DNA from: Flectobacillus roseus
Lineage (GTDB): Bacteria; Bacteroidota; Bacteroidia; Cytophagales; Spirosomataceae
Length of the DNA stretch: 64,000 bases
Assembly (NCBI RefSeq): GCF_030056665.1
Contig: NZ_JASHIG010000023.1
Direction: 5' to 3' (one strand)
Shown here: piece by piece, positions 35,329 to 42,358 of the stretch
Numbering within the stretch: the first letter of the stretch is position 1
Layout of the letters: every line of letters begins with the position of its first letter
Program-made: the position numbers and the translations under genes
Notes under the pieces: model-generated
What the model saw: only the letters and a program-made list of their open reading frames with translations
Databases searched by the model: none
What the model was told of the DNA's origin: nothing

Positions 35329-35410
35329 TCGTATAACACAAGATTATACAATTACATCATTTGCTTTCTAGCTTTACGGCACCGCTCCTTCTCTTCACAA
35401 CATAAAACAA

Positions 35411-35441
35411 AAAACTCGACAGAAACTTTCCGTCGAGTTTT
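35411..35441. terminator. terminator with the same loop as 27995-28047
   Basis: AAAACTCGAC and GTCGAGTTTT flank the loop AGAAACTTTCC, identical to the terminator 7.4 kb upstream; TTTCTATAATCTAC also follows in both copies. It lies between convergent genes. Confidence 0.8.
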
Positions 35442-35510
35442 GAGTTGCCCTTTCTATAATCTACTCTATTAAAATTTGTTAGTGGTTAAGGTATTTGAAA
35501 ATATAGCCTT

Positions 35511-35831
35511 TTAGTAACTCATAATTCCACCTGACAAGTTATACACCTGCTCAAAACCGTTGTCTCCCATATATTTGCATGCAGAACCACTACGATTACC
35601 ACTGCGACAGTATACCAAGTATGTTTTGTCTTTAGCTAATTGTGTTATTTTTTGTGAGAAATTCACATCCATCAAATCTATATTAATTGCTTTTGGAATC
35701 GAACCTTGTTTAAATTCCAAAGCAGTACGTACGTCAATAATTACAGCATTAGGATTTTCTGAAATCATAGCCTTGAATGCTGATGATGAAATATTTTCGT
35801 AGTTTTTCTTAGTTTTAAAAAAATCGAACAT
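35511..35831 (-). CDS. single-domain rhodanese (sulfurtransferase)
   Basis: 106-residue cytoplasmic rhodanese that moves sulfane sulfur through a cysteine persulfide. NPNAVIIDVRTALEFKQGSIPKAINI is the CH2A block, and the active loop is YCRSGNRS with its cysteine nucleophile. The first 15 residues include an amphipathic stretch but no signal peptide. Its promoter has one of the five Crp/Fnr-like operators, so it belongs to the sulfur regulon. Confidence 0.93.
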   Translation of the reverse strand: MFDFFKTKKNYENISSSAFKAMISENPNAVIIDVRTALEFKQGSIPKAINIDLMDVNFSQKITQLAKDKTYLVYCRSGNRSGSACKYMGDNGFEQVYNLSGGIMSY

Positions 35832-35892
35832 GATCTTAGACGTTTAAATATTAATGGTTAAATGATACCTCTTGGCATCTTTAACTATAGAC

Positions 35893-35937
35893 CAAAATTC
35901 GGTATAAAGTCACTGCTGTACAGTGATATATGTTACA
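35893..35937 (-). promoter_or_regulatory. sulfur-regulon promoter 2
   Basis: The plus strand reads AGTGATATATGTTACA (35922-35937); the complement gives TGTAACATATATCACT. After 21 bp lies GAATTTTG on the minus strand (35893-35900), one base off TAATTTTG. Operator-to-box spacing is the same as in promoters 1, 3 and 4. Confidence 0.72.
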
Positions 35938-35997
35938 TAAGACTTTTTTATACGAAAAAAATATTCCTACATCCTTCATTTAATTAAGTGAGTTAAG

Positions 35998-36195
35998 AAT
36001 GAGTGATTATTTTAAAATCTGTATTCTCGCAGTAGAGACGCAATGATTGCGTATTAATCCAATTCATATCTAGCATAGTAGCATCTTTGTGATTGAGCGA
36101 TTGAGTGAATGAGTGATTATTTTAAAATTTGTATTCCATCAGTAGAGACACAATGATTGCGTCTCAAGCCAATTCATATCTAGCATAGTAGCATC
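35998..36195. repeat. tandem pair of a composite intergenic repeat (110-bp period)
   Basis: Two units of about 88 bp start at 35998 and 36108. Each reads GAATGAGTGATTATTTTA, then a GTATTC-like segment, then AGTAGAGACGCAATGATTGCGTCTC-like palindrome (at about 36030 and 36140) and CATATCTAGCATAGTAGCATC-like ends. A third copy is at 42146-42250 and a diverged inverted one within 14938-15080. The 35832-36342 gap holds only this, promoter 2 and the terminator that follows; 36280-36320 has another GAGTGAATGAGTGAT segment in reverse. Confidence 0.85.
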
Positions 36196-36233
36196 AAAAA
36201 AGCGGTCGGCAATAATTTACCGACCGCTTTTTT
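36196..36233 (-). terminator. Rho-independent terminator downstream of cydB
   Basis: AAAAAAGCGGTCG and CGACCGCTTTTTT form a 13-bp stem directly abutting the composite repeat; on the minus strand it ends in six T residues and lies 110 bp beyond the cydB stop. The copy at 42251 abuts its composite repeat the same way. Confidence 0.85.
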
Positions 36234-36342
36234 GATGAAAATTTGAAGAATAATTCTAATTCGAAAAAATGATATCAACATGCTTGATAACATCAAAATC
36301 ACTCATTCACTCAATTAGAAATGACGATTAAACGTATCTCGG

Positions 36343-37377
36343 TTAGTAACTTGTTTCGTCTAATTTTACTTTTCCTCTAAAAGTCCAAAATACAAAACCT
36401 GTGTATAGTCCCACCAAAGGCACGCCAATGGCGGCAAACGTTAGCATAATTTTGAGAGATTTATCGGTTGACGCTCCATTGTGGATATCTATATGAAACT
36501 GTGGGTCGATTGTGGATAACACAATATTGGGAAATAAACCTACAGCCACCAATGCCATCAACATAGCCGTTACAAAAGCCGAAGAGAAAAAGGCAAAACG
36601 ATACTTACGCTTCGTAATTTGTCGTGTAATGTTAGCTACAGCCAAAATCGTCAGTACAGGGAAGAAAAACATCATCGGTACTTCCTTAAATCTTTCGACC
36701 ATGTGTGGCAAATATAACAGCGTGTAAACTGTACTTAAAGCAAACATCAACACAAAAAAGATGGTGGTATTTTTTACCAAAACTGTCAATTTAGCATAAA
36801 GACGATTCTCTGTTTTCATAACCAAATAAATAGCCCCGTGCATCATAAACAACGATAATGTTGTAATCGCCATCAAAATAGAAAATGGATTAAAGAAATC
36901 TCCAACTGTTCCTCTATAAATAAATTGGTCGTCGATTGGCAAACCTTGAATGATATTACCGAGTACCAATCCCAACGACAAAGCCAGCATAATACTCGAA
37001 ACGCTATAGCTCACATCCCATAGCTGACGCCACCAAGCCATTGGTTCTTTTGAACGAAATTCAATAGAGATTGCACGAAAAATTAATAATACCAAAAACA
37101 GCATAAACAACTCATAAAAAGCCGAAAATACCGTTGCATATACTACTGGAAAACCCGCAAACAGCGCCCCTCCTCCTATTACTAGCCACACTTCGTTTCC
37201 GTCCCACACAGGTCCGATGGCATTGAGTGCAATACGACGACTTTCTTCTTTTTTGAAAAATAAATGCAGAGCTCCTGCTCCCAAATCAAATCCATCCAAA
37301 ATGGCATATCCTGTAAATACACCACCCACGACCAAAAACCACCACGTAGGTAAATCGAGTCCAAAGATTGTTTCCAT
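36343..37377 (-). CDS. cydB: cytochrome bd ubiquinol oxidase subunit II
   Basis: 344-residue inner-membrane subunit, somewhat shorter than the 379 residues of the E. coli protein, with about eight or nine helices. LPTWWFLVVGGVFTGYAILDGFDLGAGAL and AIGPVWDGNEVWLVIGGGALFAGFP are the family blocks. It pairs with CydA, whose gene ends 31 bp upstream. Cytochrome bd oxidises quinol with oxygen and is known to be resistant to sulfide, which suits the sulfur genes on both sides. No CydX-like gene is seen. Confidence 0.96.
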   Translation of the reverse strand: METIFGLDLPTWWFLVVGGVFTGYAILDGFDLGAGALHLFFKKEESRRIALNAIGPVWDGNEVWLVIGGGALFAGFPVVYATVFSAFYELFMLFLVLLIFRAISIEFRSKEPMAWWRQLWDVSYSVSSIMLALSLGLVLGNIIQGLPIDDQFIYRGTVGDFFNPFSILMAITTLSLFMMHGAIYLVMKTENRLYAKLTVLVKNTTIFFVLMFALSTVYTLLYLPHMVERFKEVPMMFFFPVLTILAVANITRQITKRKYRFAFFSSAFVTAMLMALVAVGLFPNIVLSTIDPQFHIDIHNGASTDKSLKIMLTFAAIGVPLVGLYTGFVFWTFRGKVKLDETSY

Positions 37378-37408
37378 GATTTTATCTATTTTGAATTAGA
37401 GGTTCTTT

Positions 37409-38794
37409 TTATTGCAAAATTGGATTGTCACGTTTTGAATAATCAGGAATATCGTCAGAATAATCTCCTGAATAATCGTCGGTCGGACCATGTTTGATTT
37501 TTTTATTAAGCAAATACACAAACAAGCCAAACAAAAGAATGTATACCAAGGTGAACAATACCAGTGAAAATACTACCTGTGAAGCTTTTAAAGATTGAGA
37601 CAAAGCGTCGGATGTTCTCAACAAACCATATACCACCCAGGGCTGACGACCCACTTCGGCTGAGTACCAGCCTAGCTGATTGGCCAATTGTGGCAATAAT
37701 ACCGACCAAGCAAAAATTTGTAGTAACCAACGTTGTTCAAACAAAGTACCTTTCCACCACAAAAACGACGCTAGTAAAGTCAAGGCAATCAAAGCCATAC
37801 CAATGGCGACCATTAAGTGATATGTCTGAAATACAAAATTGACTGCCTTCGGTTGATCTTCTTTTTTGAAGGCATTCAAGCCGGTAACAGGTTTGTTAAA
37901 ATCTTGATATAATAAAAAACTTAGCCCTTTCGGAATCTTAAGTCCAGACACTTCTTGTTTTTGGGTATCTACCCATCCCAACAAATACATATCGGCTACC
38001 GCAGAAGCTTCATAATGACCTTCGAAAGCCGCTAGTTTAGCTGGTTGATTATGTGCCACTCCGTCGGCCGATTTATGCCCAGAAAATAGTTGTAAAAGCG
38101 AAGCAATTGTAGCCACAACCAGCGCTATCTTAAATCCTTTACGAGCAATTTCGACATGACGATTACGAAGTAAATAATAGGCGTTGACACTCAATACCAA
38201 AAATGAACCTGCCAAAAACGAACCCAACAACACATGAGAAAGACGCTCGACAGAAGATGGATTGAAAACCATTGCCCAAAAATCTGTAATCACTGCACGG
38301 GCATAAAGTCCCTGACCTTCGATGCGAAAGCCTGCTGGCGTTTGTTGCCACGAGTTGGCGACTACAATCCAAATTGCTGAAAACATCGAACCCATTGCCA
38401 CCATAACGGTTGAGAAGAAATGTACTCGTCGGCTTACTCGGTTCCATCCAAAAAGTAATATTCCTAAAAAGCCCGATTCGAGCGCAAAAGCAAAAATCCC
38501 TTCTGCCGCCAAGGCACTGCCAAAAATATCTCCAACATAGCGAGAGTAAACAGCCCAGTTGGTACCGAATTCAAATTCCATAACAATACCTGTGGCTACG
38601 CCAATACCAAAAATCAAGGCAAAGATTTTAATCCAAAAGCGAGTCATCTGAGCATAGGCTTCTTTGCCTGTGCGCAGATACTGGGCTTCCATGATTACCA
38701 TCACGATACCAAGGCCAATACTAAGAGGGGGATAAATGTAGTGAAACGCCACCGTAAAGGCGAACTGAATGCGGGATAGAAACGCTGTATCCAT
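37409..38794 (-). CDS. cydA: cytochrome bd ubiquinol oxidase subunit I
   Basis: 461-residue heme-bearing subunit; a short Q-loop type, since E. coli CydA is 522. H18 in AFTVAFHYIYPPLSIGL is a heme ligand position; LSHVLLGSFLAGSF supplies the heme b558 histidine, and WYSAEVGRQPWVVYGLLRT is the conserved quinol-site block. A CAAAACTA box in reverse (38866-38873, TAGTTTTG) may be its promoter. No Crp/Fnr-like site of the sulfur-regulon kind sits at the matching position, so its control seems separate. Confidence 0.96.
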   Translation of the reverse strand: MDTAFLSRIQFAFTVAFHYIYPPLSIGLGIVMVIMEAQYLRTGKEAYAQMTRFWIKIFALIFGIGVATGIVMEFEFGTNWAVYSRYVGDIFGSALAAEGIFAFALESGFLGILLFGWNRVSRRVHFFSTVMVAMGSMFSAIWIVVANSWQQTPAGFRIEGQGLYARAVITDFWAMVFNPSSVERLSHVLLGSFLAGSFLVLSVNAYYLLRNRHVEIARKGFKIALVVATIASLLQLFSGHKSADGVAHNQPAKLAAFEGHYEASAVADMYLLGWVDTQKQEVSGLKIPKGLSFLLYQDFNKPVTGLNAFKKEDQPKAVNFVFQTYHLMVAIGMALIALTLLASFLWWKGTLFEQRWLLQIFAWSVLLPQLANQLGWYSAEVGRQPWVVYGLLRTSDALSQSLKASQVVFSLVLFTLVYILLFGLFVYLLNKKIKHGPTDDYSGDYSDDIPDYSKRDNPILQ

Positions 38795-38921
38795 AACATT
38801 GTGGAGTTTAGATTGAGATTGTATTGTGGGGATAGTGGCTAGCGTTTTTCAAGAAAATTATTACTCAAAACTATTTCCCTGAAATCAATTTCCCTAAAGT
38901 TGGGGCAGAAAATGATAAAAA

Positions 38922-38952
38922 AAAAGATACAGTTAAAGCAACTGTATCTTTT
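38922..38952 (-). terminator. Rho-independent terminator of the second persulfide dioxygenase gene
   Basis: AAAAGATACAGTT and AACTGTATCTTTT form a 13-bp stem with a short loop; on the minus strand the T-rich end follows. It lies in the 38795-39096 gap, which also holds the cydA promoter region. Confidence 0.85.
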
Positions 38953-39005
38953 ACAATTTTTACCTAAAATCATACTAAAAAAAGGTTGTTAATTAGGGAA
39001 CAGTG

Positions 39006-39073
39006 ACAGAGGCACAAAGAGACAAAGGGTTCTACTTTATCTGATAACATATCCACTTTGTGCCTCTGTGCCT
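39006..39073. repeat. GTGCCTCTGTGCC-family inverted repeat
   Basis: ACAGAGGCACAAAG (39006-39019) is inverted at 39054-39073. Bases 39054-39073 are identical to 247-266 at the left end of the window. Looser relatives lie near 49310-49340, 61015-61035 and 61188-61215. The family is non-coding and sits just beyond gene ends. Confidence 0.75.
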
Positions 39074-39096
39074 TATCCCTTTTACACTTTAAGTCC

Positions 39097-40512
39097 CTAT
39101 TTTTTCAACGTCGATGGACATACAAAATCGGTTGTTTTGATACCTGCTTTCTGGATAGCACCGAAGCCTCCGTTAATATCAATGAAGTTTTCGATACCAC
39201 GTGCTTTCAAAATCGAAGAAGCAATCATCGAGCGATAGCCCCCCGCACAGTGAATATAAAATGGTTTATTTTTAGGAAACTCCGACAAATTTTCGTCAAT
39301 ATAATCCAATGGCAAATTGATAGCTCCATCTACGTGTTCTGCTGAAAACTCGCCAGGACGACGCACATCGATTACCAAAGGAGACTCCTCTGAAGCTAGT
39401 CTTGTAGCAAATTCGGTTGCATCTATTGACTCTACTGTGTCTATTTCTTTACCTGAAGCTTCCCACGACTCAAAACCTCCATCCAAATAGCCAATCACAA
39501 AGTCATATCCTACACGCGCCAAACGTGTGATGGTTTCTTCTTCTTGTCCTTTTTCGGTAATCAATAAAATTTCTTGTTTCAAGTCTGGAATCAATGCACC
39601 TACCCATGGAGCAAACTGTCCATTCAAGCCAATATTGGTTGAGTTTGGTACAAATCCTTTATTGAAAACTTGTGCATTACGAGTATCTAACAATACTGCA
39701 CCTGTTTCGTTAGCTGCCGCTTCAAATGCTTCTGGAGACAAAGCTTGTGCCGCACGATTCATGACTACGTCGATACTTTCGTAACCCTGCTTGTTCATCA
39801 TCACGTTTTGAGGGAAGTATTGTGGCGGCTTACTCAAACCATCGGTTACTTCTTTAATAAACTGCTCTTTCGACATATCAGCACGAAGGGCGTAGTTGGT
39901 CTGTTTTTGATTGCCTAAAGTATCGGTTGTTTCTTTACTCATGTTTTTACCACAAGCCGAACCAGCACCGTGTGCAGGATATACAATTACGTCATCGGGT
40001 AAGGTCATCACTTTATTGCGCAAAGAATCAAACAAAAATCCTGCAAGGTCATTGATGGTTAAATCAGATTTTTGTGCTAAATCAGGACGACCAACATCTC
40101 CGATAAACAAAGTATCACCACTAAAAAGCGCTTTTTCTTGTCCGTTTTCATCAATCAACAAATAACAAGTGGATTCCATCGTATGCCCTGGTGTATGCAA
40201 TACTTTGATTTTAACCTTTCCTAATTGGAACTCTTCGCCATCTTTTGCCACATGTGCATCAAAGCCCGTCACCGCATTTGGTCCATACACGATAGGTGCA
40301 CCTGTCTTTTGAGAAAGGTCGATATGTCCCGAAACAAAATCCGCATGAAAGTGGGTTTCGAAAACATATTTAATCGTTGCATTATTACGCTGAGCTTTGT
40401 TGATATAAGGCTGTACTTCGCGAAGTGGATCTATTACGGCAGCTTCACCTTCTGACTCAATGTAATATGCTCCTTGCGCTAAACATCCTGTATAAATTTG
40501 TTCTATTTTCAT
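39097..40512 (-). CDS. metallo-beta-lactamase-fold persulfide dioxygenase fused to two rhodanese domains (paralogue)
   Basis: 471-residue paralogue of 1183-2595 with the same domain order: MBL with THFHADFVSGH and GDTLFIGDVGRPDL, an N-terminal rhodanese domain whose loop (ITEKGQEE) lacks cysteine, and a C-terminal rhodanese domain with HCAGGYRS. Having two copies under the same kind of promoter suggests either dosage need or different partners. The first domain's loss of cysteine in both copies indicates that the loss predates duplication. It is the probable sulfide-to-sulfite enzyme together with the quinone oxidoreductase at 50054. Confidence 0.94.
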   Translation of the reverse strand: MKIEQIYTGCLAQGAYYIESEGEAAVIDPLREVQPYINKAQRNNATIKYVFETHFHADFVSGHIDLSQKTGAPIVYGPNAVTGFDAHVAKDGEEFQLGKVKIKVLHTPGHTMESTCYLLIDENGQEKALFSGDTLFIGDVGRPDLAQKSDLTINDLAGFLFDSLRNKVMTLPDDVIVYPAHGAGSACGKNMSKETTDTLGNQKQTNYALRADMSKEQFIKEVTDGLSKPPQYFPQNVMMNKQGYESIDVVMNRAAQALSPEAFEAAANETGAVLLDTRNAQVFNKGFVPNSTNIGLNGQFAPWVGALIPDLKQEILLITEKGQEEETITRLARVGYDFVIGYLDGGFESWEASGKEIDTVESIDATEFATRLASEESPLVIDVRRPGEFSAEHVDGAINLPLDYIDENLSEFPKNKPFYIHCAGGYRSMIASSILKARGIENFIDINGGFGAIQKAGIKTTDFVCPSTLKK

Positions 40513-40566
40513 GGCTTTAAGATAGTTATGAATATTTTTAAAAGTCTATTTAATCGATTTATGCTT

Positions 40567-40611
40567 CAAAATTATAAGCTTATAACACAGAATTCTGTGA
40601 TATATGTTACT
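40567..40611 (-). promoter_or_regulatory. sulfur-regulon promoter 3
   Basis: TGTGATATATGTTACT (40596-40611) is followed on the minus strand by 21 bp and TAATTTTG (40567-40574, CAAAATTA on the plus strand). A TAnnTTTG box ends about 7 bp before the start of transcription, which puts the operator at about -41.5. Confidence 0.78.
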
Positions 40612-40797
40612 TATATCAAAAGTTTTTTTGAAAAAAATGATAAATACTAATATCCGAAGTTAATATTGGACAATTTGCTAGAGCAACGAGGTTATGAGAG
40701 GATGTTATTTGTTAATCGTATATCCGTTATCACAATCAGACATATTACAATTTTATCTTTCTTATTACTGATAAAAGTAAAAAAATGGTCTAAAATT

Positions 40798-40842
40798 ATC
40801 AAAGCTGGAAAACATGGTTTAAACATGAGTTCCAGCTTTGAT
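40798..40842 (-). terminator. terminator of the acyltransferase gene
   Basis: ATCAAAGCTGGAA and TTCCAGCTTTGAT form a 13-bp stem 18 bp beyond the acyltransferase stop. No further feature is seen in 40612-40797 of the 347-bp gap. Confidence 0.75.
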
Positions 40843-40859
40843 TTTGATGATTGTATTTC

Positions 40860-41933
40860 CTATTTTTTTGTCTGGTATGGAAAATACTTTTTCAAGTTAT
40901 TGATTGGTTTTTCGAAAAGAATCCAAGAAAGATAACTAGCTACCAATAAAACAATTAAGCTCGTAAAGTGATTACCGATGGCTGGTAAATGAAATTTTTG
41001 CCAAACAAACCAAAACAATAAAGGTACAGTCATGTGATACACATACACACCATAACTGATTTTACCAACAAAAACCATTGGTGCGCTCGATAACACTGCA
41101 TTGAGCCAATGGGGTTTCGGACTACAAATCAGCGATAAAATATATGCACTGATACAAGAAATTGCGGTACGCAAGAATAAGATTTTCACCAAAGTGGCAG
41201 TGTTATCTTTCACAAAAGACACATACAAAAGTATAGCGAGTGAAGGTATTACCGTGTATCGCAATAGGCGATGTAATTGGTCCTGCACTTGATTGATTCG
41301 ATACCAAGAAAGTAATCCTCCCCACGCAAAACAATCAATACAAGTAAGAGTAATTAAACCTTGTCCTTGTTGAATATAGATAAAGTAAAATCTGAAAATA
41401 ATGCCCAAAATTACGGTTGCCCAAAGCAAGGTAATCGTATGTTTTTTAGGTATTAAGAGCACAACAAATGCCCATACCAAATAAAATTGTTCCTCCACAG
41501 CCAACGACCAATAAGGCGAAAAGGCATCTGCCCAAAAACCTGTTTTTTCCAGCAAATGATTGTATGTATAAAGAATATAGTACCAAGGGTGCTGATACAA
41601 ATCAGTCGTAAAAGGAATATGTAGTTTGGGCAATGCAAAACCAACCGCTAACGTCAGATAATAAATCGGGAAAATGCGCAGGGCTCTTCTTATCATGAAA
41701 TTTTTGTAGACCTGCACAGCATCACCCAAAGACTCTGTTTTGTTTTTGATAAGAATATCCGTAATTAAAAAACCACTCAAGACAAAAAAGAGCGTTACCC
41801 CTATCGTACCATTAGGAAGGGTATTGACCCAATGGTTGGTTGGCAACCAATGAAATATTAACACTAAACCAATAGCGATGGTACGAATACCGTCTAGCTG
41901 TGGAAGATAGTTGTGTTGAGGTTTTGAAGACAT
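40860..41933 (-). CDS. acyltransferase 3 family membrane protein
   Basis: 357-residue integral membrane O-acyltransferase of the OafA/NodX type, about ten helices, which acylates sugars in cell-envelope polymers. It opens with LDGIRTIAIGLVLIFHW, where the R and H in helix 1 are the family's key residues, and has FFVLSGFLITDILI and the EEQFYLVW block. No glycosyltransferases are adjacent, so the acceptor is unknown. Confidence 0.92.
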   Translation of the reverse strand: MSSKPQHNYLPQLDGIRTIAIGLVLIFHWLPTNHWVNTLPNGTIGVTLFFVLSGFLITDILIKNKTESLGDAVQVYKNFMIRRALRIFPIYYLTLAVGFALPKLHIPFTTDLYQHPWYYILYTYNHLLEKTGFWADAFSPYWSLAVEEQFYLVWAFVVLLIPKKHTITLLWATVILGIIFRFYFIYIQQGQGLITLTCIDCFAWGGLLSWYRINQVQDQLHRLLRYTVIPSLAILLYVSFVKDNTATLVKILFLRTAISCISAYILSLICSPKPHWLNAVLSSAPMVFVGKISYGVYVYHMTVPLLFWFVWQKFHLPAIGNHFTSLIVLLVASYLSWILFEKPINNLKKYFPYQTKK

Positions 41934-42145
41934 ACAGATAAACGACCCATCTTTAGCAAAGACAATAACAAACAGGTTATCAGTGATTTACTAGGATATT
42001 TAAAAGGGTAAAATAAAGATTATGATCTATTTATTTCAAGAAGCAATTCTTGAAGTTGAAGTTTCGAAGATAACAAAATTGTCAGAACTTTAGTGAAGAA
42101 TGTTTTAAAATTCCCTAGAAAACCATTCCTGAGTTTTATTTAACG

Positions 42146-42250
42146 ATTTAGTGATTGAGCGGATGAGTGATTATGTTAAAATTTGTATTCTAGTAGTAGA
42201 GACGCAATGATTGCGTCTTGAGCTGAGTAAAATCTAGCATGGTAGTATCA
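42146..42250. repeat. composite intergenic repeat, third copy
   Basis: Same order as 35998-36195: TTTAGTGATTGAG, GATGAGTGATTATGTTAAAA, GTATTCTAGTAGTAGAGACGC-like, AATGATTGCGTCTT, then CTAGCATGGTAGTATC. The first part also matches the inverted copy in 14938-15080 (TTTAGTGATTG). The 41934-42145 stretch has no gene or further repeat that I can see. Confidence 0.8.
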
Positions 42251-42288
42251 AAAAAGGCGGTTGAAAAACTAATTTCAACCGCCTTTTT
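42251..42288 (-). terminator. Rho-independent terminator of the M1 peptidase gene
   Basis: AAAAAGGCGGTTGAAA and TTTCAACCGCCTTTTT make a 16-bp stem with a six-base loop, directly after the composite repeat, 71 bp beyond the peptidase stop. Confidence 0.9.
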
Positions 42289-42358
42289 TGATAAAAGTTG
42301 GAAGTAATCCCAAATGTCAACATTCGGGATTACCTCCTTTTTATGCTAGAAAGAATTC

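Noticed and set aside
38866..38910. Sulfur-regulon promoter before cydA
   Set aside because: A TAGTTTTG box is present but the matching operator position reads TAAAGTTGGGGCAGAA, which does not fit the dyad.
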